From positions 1-64,000 of the forward strand of contig JBIMKP010000014.1 of NCBI GenBank assembly GCA_051861545.1: a stretch of 64,000 nt of DNA, given 5' to 3'. Both the position numbers and the translations under genes were made by a program. The stretch comes from CAISCU01 sp051861545. GTDB taxonomy: Bacteria > Bacteroidota > Bacteroidia > UKL13-3. Shown here one piece after another: positions 1 to 8,333 of this stretch; the first letter of the stretch is position 1; the number at the start of each line of letters is the position of its first letter. Under the pieces are notes generated by a model. It searched no databases. It was not told where the DNA came from and saw only the letters and a list, made by a program, of their open reading frames with translations.

Positions 1-492
1 TCGCGGTGCTACAATGGCGGTGTTACAATGGCGGTGTTTGTTTTACCCTGCGATAACTCGCGACAATTCCAAACTCACACTCAAACTCACACTGTATTTC
101 ACCGCGATAAATCGCGGTGCTACAATGGCGTTGTTACAATCGCGGTGTTTGTTTTACCCAGCGATAACTCGCGACAATTCCACACTCACACACACACTCA
201 CACTGTATTTCACCGTGATAAATCGCGGTGCTACAATGGCGGTGTTACAATGGCGGTGTTTGTTTTACCCGGCGATAACTCGCGACAATTCCACACTCAA
301 ACTCAAACTCACACTGTATTACCCCGCGTCAAACCCACACTCACACCCAAACCCACACTGTTTTACACCGCGATAAATCGCGGTGCTACAATGTCGTTGT
401 TACAATCGCGATGTTTATTTTACCCTGCAATAACTCGCGACAATCCCACACTCCCACTCCACACTCCCACTCCAAACTCACACTGCCTTTCT
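1..492. repeat. 111-bp tandem repeat array
   Basis: Units begin at 1, 112, 223 and 378 with the same words (TCGCGGTGCTACAATG, later GTTTGTTTTACCC, GCGATAACTCGCGACAAT and a CACACTCAAACTCACACT tract). The first two units are 111 bp, the third is 155 bp because its CACACTC tract is expanded, and the fourth decays by about 492. Since 111 is 37 codons, long open frames run through the array on the plus strand, but they are by-products of the period. The array may continue left of the window. It lies directly upstream of the UpxY gene. Confidence 0.9.
101..384. repeat. Palindromic hairpins at repeat junctions
   Basis: Each junction between units carries the palindrome ACCGCGATAAATCGCGGT, a perfect 7-8 bp stem. 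Copies lie at 101-118 (perfect), 212-229 (one change, CCGTGAT, still G-T pairable) and 367-384 (perfect). The half-palindrome at base 1 suggests another copy just outside the window. The compensated change suggests the fold is kept. They resemble REP-type intergenic palindromes; no transposase is visible. Confidence 0.8.
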
Positions 493-539
493 ACTCCTAC
501 CAAAAAACAATTTTCAAAAAAAAATCTTACTTTCGCCTC

Positions 540-1061
540 GTGCAACAAACTCAATCTGAAAAACTACTTTGGTACGTGCTCTACACTGCCCCACGCGCCG
601 AAAAAAAGGTTCAAATTGAACTTCAAAAAAAAGGATTCAAAACTTTTTTACCTGTTCAAAGGACACTTAAACAATGGAGTGACCGTAAAAAATGGATTGA
701 AGAACCTCTTTTTAAAAGTTATATTTTTATTGAAACAGAACTCGAAAAAAACTATTACGATATCCTAAATACAAATGGTATTGTTAAATTTATCAACTTC
801 GAAAAAAAACCTGTAGTTGTAAACTATCGTGAAATTGAAACCATTCAACTACTTCTTGGATATACTGAAGGTATTGAAGCCACTGATGAAGTTTTTGAAA
901 TTGGTCAAAAAGTTGATGTAATTGCTGGTCCACTTTTGGGCTTAAATGGTATATTGGTTCAGAAAAATGGAAGCCATCAATTTTTGATGGAACTAGAAAC
1001 CATTCATCAAAAAATTCTCATTAATATTCCTTCAAATTTTCTTAGGATTGTAACTGAATAA
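540..1061 (+). CDS. UpxY-type transcription antiterminator (NusG-like)
   Basis: A NusG-family protein specialised for polysaccharide operons, as in Bacteroides UpxY, where it travels with RNA polymerase and prevents early termination. The NGN domain begins with WYVLYTAPRAEKKV and contains the LPVQRTLKQWSDRKKWIEEPLF segment; the C-terminal KOW part has GQKVDVIAGPLLGLNG. The frame is open from an ATG at 411, but that start sits inside the tandem repeat and would add about 43 low-complexity residues. I prefer the GTG at 540, eight codons before the NGN domain, giving 173 residues, normal for the family. Its stop overlaps the next start (TAATG). The start is uncertain; the family is not. Confidence 0.85.
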   Translation: MQQTQSEKLLWYVLYTAPRAEKKVQIELQKKGFKTFLPVQRTLKQWSDRKKWIEEPLFKSYIFIETELEKNYYDILNTNGIVKFINFEKKPVVVNYREIETIQLLLGYTEGIEATDEVFEIGQKVDVIAGPLLGLNGILVQKNGSHQFLMELETIHQKILINIPSNFLRIVTE

Positions 1062-2107
1062 TGAAGAAAACCACTTTTATTGTTATCGGTTATGGGCATA
1101 TTGGCAAACGACATGCTGAAATCATAGTACAAAATCCTGAATGTCGATTATTAGCAATAATAGACAACAATCCTGATCAAAGAAATAAACATCTACAATC
1201 ACCCTTAAAAGAAATTCCATTTTTCGAGGATTTAGCTTCCTATTTCGATAGCTCAATCATAAAACCAGATGTTGCATGTATTTGTCTGCCCAACGGATTA
1301 CATGCAGAATTTGCCATTCGTTTACTCAATGAAGGCATTCATACATTGATTGAAAAACCAATGTGCCTTACCAAAACTGATGGATTAAAAATCATAAGTG
1401 CAGCAGAAAAGAACAATAAAAAGGTATTTGTTGTAAAACAAAATCGCTATTCACCACCATCAATTTGGATGAAGGAAATGATTGATTCGAATAAACTGGG
1501 TAAAATATTCATGGTTCAAATCAATTGTTTTTGGAACAGAGATGAACGTTATTATCTGCCAAAAACATGGAGAGGCTCAAAAGATTTAGATGGAGGAACC
1601 TTATTTACCCAATTTAGCCATTTCGTTGATATCATGTATTGGGTCTTTGGGGATATTAAAAATATTCAATCCAGATTTTACAACTTCAATCACCATGAGC
1701 TCACTGAATTTGAAGATTCTGGAATTATCTCTTTTGATTTTGTTAAAGAAGGAAGTGGAACATTACAATACAGCACTTCTGTTTATGACAAAAACCTAGA
1801 AAGTAGCATGACCATAATTGGCGAAAACGGATCATTCAAAATTGGCGGACAATACATGAATGAAATCACTTACTGTCATATAAAAAACTACGAAATACCC
1901 TTACTTCCTGAAACTAATTTACCCAACAATTACGGATTATTTCAAGGAAGCGCAGCCAATCATCAATATGTATTTGAAAACATCATTTCAACCCTAAAAG
2001 GCGAAAGTTCAATCGCCACCAAAGCCGAAGATGGCTTAATGGTTGTGGATGTGATTGAAAGGATGTATGGGGCGGGAAGTTTTCTTAATCTGGCAAACAT
2101 AAAATAA
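1061..2107 (+). CDS. Gfo/Idh/MocA-family sugar oxidoreductase
   Basis: NAD(P)-dependent sugar dehydrogenase of 348 residues. The N-terminal Rossmann motif is GYGHIGKRH (about 10-18) and the family EKP motif is at 98-100. The C-terminal domain has a GG-T-x3-SHFVD segment that places the usual catalytic His near the sugar. The closest known roles are oxidation of nucleotide-linked sugars such as UDP-GlcNAcA (WbpB/WlbA), but I cannot fix the substrate. It overlaps the UpxY stop by one base, so the two are probably translated together. The other genes of a WbpB-type 2,3-diamino sugar route are not recognised in the window, so a different substrate is possible. Confidence 0.85.
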   Translation: MKKTTFIVIGYGHIGKRHAEIIVQNPECRLLAIIDNNPDQRNKHLQSPLKEIPFFEDLASYFDSSIIKPDVACICLPNGLHAEFAIRLLNEGIHTLIEKPMCLTKTDGLKIISAAEKNNKKVFVVKQNRYSPPSIWMKEMIDSNKLGKIFMVQINCFWNRDERYYLPKTWRGSKDLDGGTLFTQFSHFVDIMYWVFGDIKNIQSRFYNFNHHELTEFEDSGIISFDFVKEGSGTLQYSTSVYDKNLESSMTIIGENGSFKIGGQYMNEITYCHIKNYEIPLLPETNLPNNYGLFQGSAANHQYVFENIISTLKGESSIATKAEDGLMVVDVIERMYGAGSFLNLANIK

Positions 2108-2199
2108 ACCAAAGATTAATTCAAAGCCACCACTTATCATCAATAAAAAGTCTTATTTAAAAATCAAGTCACACAACAATCACTAAACCAAAGAATTAT

Positions 2200-2222
2200 A
2201 AGAATTAAATTTAAAAATTCTT
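2200..2222 (+). terminator. Weak AT-rich hairpin after the oxidoreductase
   Basis: AAGAATT (2200-2206) pairs with AATTCTT (2216-2222) across a nine-base loop, with further imperfect pairing outside. It lies between the end of the UpxY pair and the promoter of the export genes. The stem is entirely A/T-rich and has no clear T-run, so a terminator role is only possible. Confidence 0.25.
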
Positions 2223-2262
2223 TATAATTTGAATTTATATAGAAATTCACAATTTATTATTC

Positions 2263-2292
2263 TTTGAATTCAGGCATCATCCCTTATTTTTG
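2263..2292 (+). promoter_or_regulatory. Bacteroidetes-type promoter for the export genes
   Basis: TTTG at 2263-2266 and TATTTTTG at 2285-2292 match the Bacteroidetes -33 TTTG and -7 TAnnTTTG elements, with 18 bases between them, close to the usual 19-21. Transcription would begin near 2298, about 25 bases before the ATG of the Wza-like gene. The 214-base gap it lies in is the only sizeable spacer in the left plus-strand block, which supports a separate transcript for the export pair. Confidence 0.6.
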
Positions 2293-2321
2293 TAAGATTC
2301 TAAAAGAATATATACGTATTT

Positions 2322-3158
2322 ATGATAAATAAAACATTCTTCAACAAAATCAAAAAATTAAGCCTCTTGGCCATTCCTTTGATTTTTAGCCTCCAATCCT
2401 GCATTAGTAATAAAGATTACATTTATTTACAGAATAAATCTGGTGAAAGTCATCAATCAGATTCTTTTGCTATTAAAAATGTTGAATACAAATTAAAACC
2501 AGGTGACATTTTATACATCAAATTAGTCACTGAAGATGAAAAAATGAATGCATTATTCAATCCTCTAACCAGCGGAAATATGAATATGCAAATGTTTAAT
2601 CAACAAGGGATGGGAACTCCATATTATTTTATTGGTTATAGTCTTGATAAAAATGGACAAATAGAATTACCTTTTATCGGGATACTTGATTTAAAAGGAA
2701 AAACGATAGATGAAACAAAGTTTTTATTAGAAATAGAAGCAAAAAAATACTTCAAAAACTACTTCTTACAAATAAAATTAGCTGAATTCAGAATTAGCAT
2801 TTTAGGTTCTGTTAATAGGCCTGGTCAATTCTTCTATATGGTAAACAAATTAAATATTCTAGAGGCTCTGGCAATGGCTGGAGATGTAAACGAAATTGCA
2901 AAGAGGAGCAAACTAACTTTAATCAGAGAAGAAAATGGCCAAACAAAATTGTACACAATTGATTTAACCGATAAAAATTTACTTAATTCTCCTTACTACT
3001 ATATTCATCCAAATGATGTTATTTATGTTCAACCTGTAAAATCAAGAAGTTTGGGTAACTTAAGTAATTTCCAAGGCACACTGAGTGCAATTTTACCAAT
3101 ATTCAGTACATTTCTTTTGGTTCTAAATACTTATATCATCCTACAAAATATTAAATAA
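2322..3158 (+). CDS. Wza-like polysaccharide export lipoprotein
   Basis: Outer-membrane export channel subunit of the Poly_export/SLBB family, 278 residues. A lipoprotein signal ends in the lipobox LQSC with Cys27. The Poly_export domain begins YKLKPGDILYIKLV (about 56-69), and an SLBB-type repeat follows (SILGSVNRPGQFF, then LEALAMAGDV). A hydrophobic C-terminal segment (about 248-275) may be a membrane helix. E. coli Wza is longer (about 380), but this shorter form is common in Bacteroidetes. It is followed after four bases by the Wzc-like kinase, the classic pair for capsule export. Confidence 0.92.
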   Translation: MINKTFFNKIKKLSLLAIPLIFSLQSCISNKDYIYLQNKSGESHQSDSFAIKNVEYKLKPGDILYIKLVTEDEKMNALFNPLTSGNMNMQMFNQQGMGTPYYFIGYSLDKNGQIELPFIGILDLKGKTIDETKFLLEIEAKKYFKNYFLQIKLAEFRISILGSVNRPGQFFYMVNKLNILEALAMAGDVNEIAKRSKLTLIREENGQTKLYTIDLTDKNLLNSPYYYIHPNDVIYVQPVKSRSLGNLSNFQGTLSAILPIFSTFLLVLNTYIILQNIK

Positions 3159-3162
3159 TTAG

Positions 3163-5670
3163 ATGGAAAATAATCAAAATCAAGCAAGCTTTTCTGGCCA
3201 AAACCTTGAATCTAATATAAATTTCAAAACAATTATTGGTCGTTTTCTAGGATATTTACCTTATTTCTTGATTTCTATAATCATAGCTCTTTTTATAGCA
3301 TTTTTGATAAACAGGTATTCAACTGAAAAATATACAATTAAAGCTCAGTTTCTTATCAAGGAAAAAGGAGGGAGAGGCGGTATTGAAGGTATGGAGAACT
3401 TTTTACAAGGAATGCAATTAGTCAATTCAAGTAAAAATGTTGAAAATGAGATCGGTTTAATGAAATCAAGACTAATTGTTGAAGAAACATTAAAATCATG
3501 CGATTTTAATGTTTCTTATTTTGGTTCAGGTAAAATTAAAACTCAAGATTTATACCCTAACCAACCATTTATTGTACTTGTTGATTCAAATCACTTACAA
3601 ACATATGATGTTAAGTATAAAATTAAATTTAAGAATTTAGAAAATTTTATTGTTGATTTTGACGACTTTAAAGAGGACCAAAAATTTAATCAAACAATTC
3701 CTTTATCTGGTATTAATTTAAACATTCCATTTTCAAGAATTACCAAAGAATATCATATAAATGAAATTATAGAAAGCAAAAGTTATAAATTTAAAATATT
3801 AATTACCAACCCAGAACAAATAAAAGAAAACTCAGAATATTACTTCGTTTTTAATACTGTAAATTCTGGGATAAAAAAATATGCTGGTTCGTATCAAATA
3901 AAGCCATTAAATAAGCAGGCTAGCATTGTTGAGATTACAAAAGATAGTAAAGAGCCTCAGAAAGACCTAAAATTTATTAATTCATTGATGCAAACCTATA
4001 TTCAAAAAGGTCTGACAGATAAAAATCAAATCTCTGTCAATACAATTCAATTTATTGATAAGTATTTAATAAGTATTTCCGATTCACTACAATTTTTCGA
4101 AGAAAAATTACAAACCTTTAGAATAGAAAACCATTTGGTTGATTTAGGTGTACAAGGGAAAAATTTAATGGACAATTTGTTTGATATTGAAAACAAGAGA
4201 GCGGAAGAGGAAATAAAGCAAAAATATTACTCATATCTTTTTGATTATATCAAAAAAAATCAAGATTTGAATAAAATTATTGCACCAGGGGTAATGGGAA
4301 TTCCCGACCCTCTGTTAAACCAATTAGTTAACAAATTGTCTCAATTGTATTCAGAAAAAATAATTTTAGAACAAAGCTCACAAAAAATAAATCCAACTCT
4401 TATTGAAAAGGAAAAAGCAATTGAAATTATAAAATCAACTTTACTTGAGAACTTAAATAGCATAAAAGGTAGTTCTAATTTAATGGTAAAAGAATTGAAT
4501 AATCGAATTAAAGAATTTGAAAATATTGCATCCGCTTTACCAGAAAAGGAACAAAAATTATTAACTATAGAAAGGAAATACAAATTAAACGATAAGTTAT
4601 TAACTTATTTACTAGAAAAGAAAGCTGAGGCTGGTATTGCAGGTGCATCCAATATTTCAGACAATAAAATAGTTGATTACGCAATTATAGGTCCAAAAAT
4701 TTCACCACAAAATTCCACAAATTATTTAATTGGATTAACTACTGGTTTTATTATTCCTTTATTGATAATTTTTGCTATTGAATTTTTTGACACTAGAATT
4801 AATAACCATACTTTATTACAATCAATTACAAGAATTCCTGTAGTTGGAAATATCCCACATAATAATAAAAATACAGCTTTGGTAATTGCTAACCACCCAA
4901 AATCAGTTGTTTCTGAAAGTTTCCGAAATTTAAGGTCTAATATTGCTTATATGGGCCAAAATAAATCTGGTAATACTACAATTTTAATAACTTCTACTGT
5001 TTCTGGGGAAGGAAAAACCTTTGTAAGTATGAATATGTCTTCAGTTTTGGCAATTGGTGGTTATAAAACTTTACTGATTGGTGTGGATTTGCGTAAACCT
5101 AAAATTTTCCAAGATTTTAAATTAGATAACAGTATTGGTATTTCTAATTATATAATAGGAAAGGCCAGCAAAAATGAAATAATCCAAAATACCAACCTGG
5201 AAAATTTATCAATTATTACCTCTGGTCCAACCCCCCCAAACCCTTCTGAATTAATCATGTCTGATACTTTTAGAGATTTGTTATTGGAATTGAAAAATGA
5301 ATTCGACTATATCATATTAGATACTCCACCGATTGGTTTAGTTGCAGATGGTTTGGATTTAATGCAATATGCAGATACAATTTTATACATGGTGCGCCAA
5401 AGAGTTTCCCGTAAAAATTACCTTTCTATGATCAATGATATTCATTCAAAAGAAAAAAATAAAAGTATTGGTTTGGTTTTTAATGATATCAATTTTGCTG
5501 CTGTTTATGGTTATGGCTACGGTTCTTATGGTTATGGATATGGCCAATCTAATTATGGTTACGGCTATGGTGGTTATGGTTATGGTTATGGATACGGTTA
5601 CGGTTACGGAAATTATGGTGATGTAGAAAATGAGAAGAAACCGCTTTGGAAAAGAGTACTTGGAGTATAG
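3163..5670 (+). CDS. Wzc-like polysaccharide co-polymerase and tyrosine autokinase
   Basis: Inner-membrane protein of 835 residues that controls chain length and export. The N-terminal Wzz domain is bounded by two membrane helices (about 32-50 and 518-540), with a periplasmic coiled-coil region between. The cytoplasmic BY-kinase domain has Walker A SGEGKT (614-619), Walker A-prime VDLRKP (Asp642) and Walker B ILDTPP (Asp720). The tail from 782 is almost pure Tyr/Gly, with about 16 tyrosines, and ends in a basic stretch. Tyrosine clusters at this site are the autophosphorylation target in Wzc and CapB. No phosphatase partner of the Wzb or CpsB type is visible in the window. It ends just before a terminator hairpin. 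Confidence 0.93.
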   Translation: MENNQNQASFSGQNLESNINFKTIIGRFLGYLPYFLISIIIALFIAFLINRYSTEKYTIKAQFLIKEKGGRGGIEGMENFLQGMQLVNSSKNVENEIGLMKSRLIVEETLKSCDFNVSYFGSGKIKTQDLYPNQPFIVLVDSNHLQTYDVKYKIKFKNLENFIVDFDDFKEDQKFNQTIPLSGINLNIPFSRITKEYHINEIIESKSYKFKILITNPEQIKENSEYYFVFNTVNSGIKKYAGSYQIKPLNKQASIVEITKDSKEPQKDLKFINSLMQTYIQKGLTDKNQISVNTIQFIDKYLISISDSLQFFEEKLQTFRIENHLVDLGVQGKNLMDNLFDIENKRAEEEIKQKYYSYLFDYIKKNQDLNKIIAPGVMGIPDPLLNQLVNKLSQLYSEKIILEQSSQKINPTLIEKEKAIEIIKSTLLENLNSIKGSSNLMVKELNNRIKEFENIASALPEKEQKLLTIERKYKLNDKLLTYLLEKKAEAGIAGASNISDNKIVDYAIIGPKISPQNSTNYLIGLTTGFIIPLLIIFAIEFFDTRINNHTLLQSITRIPVVGNIPHNNKNTALVIANHPKSVVSESFRNLRSNIAYMGQNKSGNTTILITSTVSGEGKTFVSMNMSSVLAIGGYKTLLIGVDLRKPKIFQDFKLDNSIGISNYIIGKASKNEIIQNTNLENLSIITSGPTPPNPSELIMSDTFRDLLLELKNEFDYIILDTPPIGLVADGLDLMQYADTILYMVRQRVSRKNYLSMINDIHSKEKNKSIGLVFNDINFAAVYGYGYGSYGYGYGQSNYGYGYGGYGYGYGYGYGYGNYGDVENEKKPLWKRVLGV

Positions 5671-5693
5671 TCATTTACCAAAATATGTTAAAC

Positions 5694-5731
5694 AAAAATC
5701 CCCTTGAAAATTAAACTTCAAGGGGATTTTT
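5694..5731 (+). terminator. Intrinsic terminator after the Wzc-like gene
   Basis: AAAAATCCCCTTGAA (5694-5708) pairs perfectly with TTCAAGGGGATTTTT (5717-5731) across an eight-base loop. The stem ends in a T-run on the plus strand and in a matching T-run on the minus strand, so it can stop transcription from both sides. It lies between the converging export pair and the long minus-strand operon. Confidence 0.85.
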
Positions 5732-5808
5732 ATTTATATTAAAACTGTTAAGCTTTTAGTTTTACAAGATTCTAATGAAAATCTTACTATTTAGTGTCTT
5801 GCAAAATC

Positions 5809-5833
5809 TTGATTAGTAAGTATTACTAATCAA
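5809..5833. terminator. Second perfect hairpin between converging operons
   Basis: TTGATTAGTAA (5809-5819) and TTACTAATCAA (5823-5833) form a perfect 11-bp stem with a three-base loop. A T-rich stretch follows on the plus side (from about 5844). It lies 25 bases beyond the stop of the last gene of the minus-strand operon and may end that transcript, although no T-run follows on that strand. Confidence 0.5.
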
Positions 5834-5858
5834 TTAGACGGGTCTTTTTTTTCGGGCC

Positions 5859-7037
5859 CTATTTATTCAATTTTAAACATTTTAAAATAGCTTCAGCAAC
5901 TCTTTCTAAATCTTCTGAAGAAAGATTTGACCCACTTGGTAAACATAATCCTCTTTCAAATAAGTCCTCAGCAATTCTATCTCCAAAAAATGGAGCAGTT
6001 TCAAAAATCGGTTGTAAATGCATTGGTTTCCATAATGGGCGACATTCTATATTTTCTTTCTCTAATGCCAATCTAATATCTTCTCTTGAAATTCCACCAG
6101 TTTCAGATGGTTCCACCAAAATGCATGACAACCACCTATTCGAATAGGCTCCGCTTGGTTCCTCTAATACTCTAATCCCTTTTACATCTTTAAATAACTG
6201 GGTATAAAATTCAAAGTTTTTCCTTCTTTGTGTTACTCTTTCTTGAAGTACTTCCATTTGTCCCCTACCAATACCGGCACAAATATTACTCATTCTATAA
6301 TTATACCCAATATGCGAATGTTGGTAATGTGGAGCTTGGTCTCTTGCTTGTGTAGCCAAAAACCTTGCTTTTTGAATAACACCTTCATCATTCGAAATCA
6401 ATGCTCCACCACCAGACGTTGTAATAATCTTATTGCCATTAAAAGACAGAACTCCTAATTCCCCAAATGTGCCGCATGCTTTCCCATTTAAAGTTGAACC
6501 TAGTGCCTCGGCTGCATCTTCAACAATTGCTATTTCATATTTCTTTGCTATAGCAACAATTTCATCCATTTTTGCAGGAACACCATACAAATGCACAGGA
6601 ATAATTGCTTTCGGTTTTCTTGGCTCAAGTTTATTCCCATTTGAATCTACGCCACCCTGAATGCAATTTTGAATAGCTTGTTCCAAATACTCCGGATTCA
6701 TATTCCAAGTATCTGTTTCTGAATCTATAAAAACAGGTATAGCTCCTTGGTAAACTATTGGATTGGCAGATGCACTAAATGTAAAACTCTGACAAATTAC
6801 ATAATCACCAGGACCTACACCTAACATAATTAAAGATAAATGTATTGCAGATGTCCCAGAGCTTAAAGCTGCCGCATGTTTTGCCCCAGTAAATTTAACC
6901 AAATCACTTTCTAATCCATCCACATTTGGCCCTAATGGTGCTACCCAATTAGATTCAAATGCTTCCTTAACAAATTCTTGCTCTTTTCCTCCCATATGAG
7001 GAGATGAAAGCCATATTTTATTTTTCATTTGTTTCAA
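5859..7037 (-). CDS. DegT/DnrJ/EryC1-family sugar aminotransferase (PglE-like)
   Basis: PLP-dependent aminotransferase of nucleotide sugars, 392 residues. It has the family start IWLSSPHMGG, the ALSSGTSAIHL segment (about 57-67), VEDAAEALGS (Asp in about 172-181) and the PLP lysine at 203 in SFNGNKIITTSGG. Relatives such as PglE convert the 4-keto group of UDP-2-acetamido-2,6-dideoxy-hexulose to a 4-amine. With the PglD-like (13499) and PglC-like (15646) genes upstream it fits a bacillosamine or Qui2NAc4N route. The keto substrate could come from the LegB homologue at 51145, as no other 4,6-dehydratase of that type lies near. ATG codons at 1 and 4 are both usable. It is the last gene of the operon. 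Confidence 0.9.
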   Translation of the reverse strand: MKQMKNKIWLSSPHMGGKEQEFVKEAFESNWVAPLGPNVDGLESDLVKFTGAKHAAALSSGTSAIHLSLIMLGVGPGDYVICQSFTFSASANPIVYQGAIPVFIDSETDTWNMNPEYLEQAIQNCIQGGVDSNGNKLEPRKPKAIIPVHLYGVPAKMDEIVAIAKKYEIAIVEDAAEALGSTLNGKACGTFGELGVLSFNGNKIITTSGGGALISNDEGVIQKARFLATQARDQAPHYQHSHIGYNYRMSNICAGIGRGQMEVLQERVTQRRKNFEFYTQLFKDVKGIRVLEEPSGAYSNRWLSCILVEPSETGGISREDIRLALEKENIECRPLWKPMHLQPIFETAPFFGDRIAEDLFERGLCLPSGSNLSSEDLERVAEAILKCLKLNK

Positions 7038-7052
7038 TATTTTTTCGACAAA

Positions 7053-7517
7053 TTAAGCTAAATAATAAGTCAATTTTTTAATCGATATTTTAGTTTCAGA
7101 ATAGGCCAAACCAATGGTATCTATTCCTTTGATGTGGCTTAGCATTCTAGTTAACCCATAAAAAACCTCATTATAGGTTTGCTCGTTTTCAATTTGATTT
7201 TTTGTCTTTTTCAAAACGAAGTGAGCAATGTTTATTTGGTTTTCTTTTTTAATCAAAATCACAATTGCAATTAAACTGCCAATATTACTATTTCTTTGAA
7301 CAAAAAGTGTTTGCTGAATATCCGTATTCCCTTTTAAGTAAATTGAAACACCCTCACTTCTTTTTATTAATTCAGGAACTCCATATTTTTCAATTGATTT
7401 TAATATTCTTTTTCTATAATTTTTTTGGTCAGGATGAAAAAAGAATAATTCCTGAATTTCTTCTTCAAATGAAACAGGTAAATTCTGACTAAAATGGATT
7501 TTATTTAATTCCATCAA
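7053..7517 (-). CDS. Hypothetical protein, possibly GNAT-like
   Basis: I do not recognise this 154-residue protein. It has no signal peptide or membrane helix. The second half alternates strand-like stretches (GSLIAIVILIKK, INIAHFVLKK) with a helix (YNEVFYGLTRMLSHI) and a final strand, an order that recalls an acetyltransferase fold, but the R/Q-x-x-G-x-G/A motif for acetyl-CoA is absent. The stop of the upstream metallo-hydrolase gene overlaps its start by 17 bases, so it is probably translated with the carrier-protein module. A degenerate acyltransferase or a partner protein are both possible. Confidence 0.55.
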   Translation of the reverse strand: MMELNKIHFSQNLPVSFEEEIQELFFFHPDQKNYRKRILKSIEKYGVPELIKRSEGVSIYLKGNTDIQQTLFVQRNSNIGSLIAIVILIKKENQINIAHFVLKKTKNQIENEQTYNEVFYGLTRMLSHIKGIDTIGLAYSETKISIKKLTYYLA

Positions 7518-8112
7518 TAATTATATCTTTTCCAATAAACATTTTACCATGTCCGGGACAAATAATTGTTTCTGGTTTAATTAAGGATTTAATTTGGGCT
7601 AAACTTAATTCATTTTTAGCTTTATCACCACTTTTCAGCTTTGTAACTACAGGAATTTCAGGAATATAGGAATCACCAGTAAATAAAAAATTTTCTAGCA
7701 TGAAACACATGCTTCCTTCATTATGACCTGGCGTATAAATACAACGAATTGAAAAATCCTTTGAAAGAGGGATTATACTGTTATCATTAATAAGCTCGAC
7801 TTGGCTTCCTCTATAAACTATGGGATTTTCATGGTAAAAAGATAAATTCAGTTTATCTGAAAACAATCCTTGTTTAGCATATTCACTAGCAAAAAAAGTA
7901 CATTCAGGATATCTTTCCGCAATTTCATTAATTCCATGAATATGATCATAATGAGAATGTGTAATAAAAGTTCCTATTACATATTCTCCTAATGATAAAG
8001 ATTGAATTACAGGTTTTGCATTTCCAATATCCACTAACCAAACAAATTTATCTATCTTTATCTTATAGATATTTGATGTATAAATTTCAGCTGGAATTTG
8101 CTCTACTATCAA
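7501..8112 (-). CDS. Metallo-beta-lactamase-fold hydrolase
   Basis: Soluble hydrolase of 203 residues with the full metal-binding set: H52-S-H54-x-D56-H57, His130 in TPGHNEGS, Asp147 in FTGDS and His188 in CPGHG. Glyoxalase II-type members cleave thioesters. This one overlaps the ACP gene at 8109 by four bases, so an acyl-carrier-protein thioesterase or a hydrolase of an acyl intermediate is a reasonable guess. Nothing in the sequence fixes the substrate. All metal ligands are intact, so it is very likely active. Confidence 0.85.
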   Translation of the reverse strand: MIVEQIPAEIYTSNIYKIKIDKFVWLVDIGNAKPVIQSLSLGEYVIGTFITHSHYDHIHGINEIAERYPECTFFASEYAKQGLFSDKLNLSFYHENPIVYRGSQVELINDNSIIPLSKDFSIRCIYTPGHNEGSMCFMLENFLFTGDSYIPEIPVVTKLKSGDKAKNELSLAQIKSLIKPETIICPGHGKMFIGKDIIIDGIK

Positions 8113-8327
8113 CCTAAAAATGCCAGAATATCACCAACAGTATTAAAAGCTCTAATTTGCTCACCACTCAATTTTTTATTGAAATTTTCATCACATAAAA
8201 CAATTAATGATAGCTTAGCCATAGAATCATATTCAGCAACAGATGATAATTCTGTTTCTGGACTTAAAGAACCACTTTCGATATCAAGGGTTTCTTCAAT
8301 CAATGCAATTTTTTCTTCGTTTGTCAT
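8109..8327 (-). CDS. Acyl carrier protein (module A, second)
   Basis: A 72-residue carrier protein. The phosphopantetheine site is Ser35 in the motif EYDSMAKLSLI, within the usual four-helix layout; the D-S-M/L motif is typical. It is one of three ACP genes in the operon and differs clearly in sequence from those at 9813 and 20664. It sits between a metallo-hydrolase and two reductases, so it probably holds an acyl intermediate for them. It is too divergent from housekeeping AcpP to be the fatty acid synthesis carrier. Confidence 0.9.
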   Translation of the reverse strand: MTNEEKIALIEETLDIESGSLSPETELSSVAEYDSMAKLSLIVLCDENFNKKLSGEQIRAFNTVGDILAFLG

Positions 8328-8333
8328 ATTTTT

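Noticed and set aside
14..376. A 120-codon open frame through the repeat array on the plus strand
   Set aside because: The repeat period is a multiple of three, so the frame stays open by arithmetic. The encoded sequence is a repeat translation with no relation to a known protein.
1..492. Possible CRISPR array
   Set aside because: Whole 111-bp units are repeated without unique spacers of constant length, and no cas genes are present.
28..768. A 246-codon open frame covering the array and the 5-prime part of the UpxY gene
   Set aside because: Its second half lies out of frame over the clearly conserved NGN domain, and the first half is repeat-derived.
5435..5626. A 63-codon frame inside the Wzc-like tail region
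   Set aside because: It is a shifted reading of the periodic Tyr/Gly codons.
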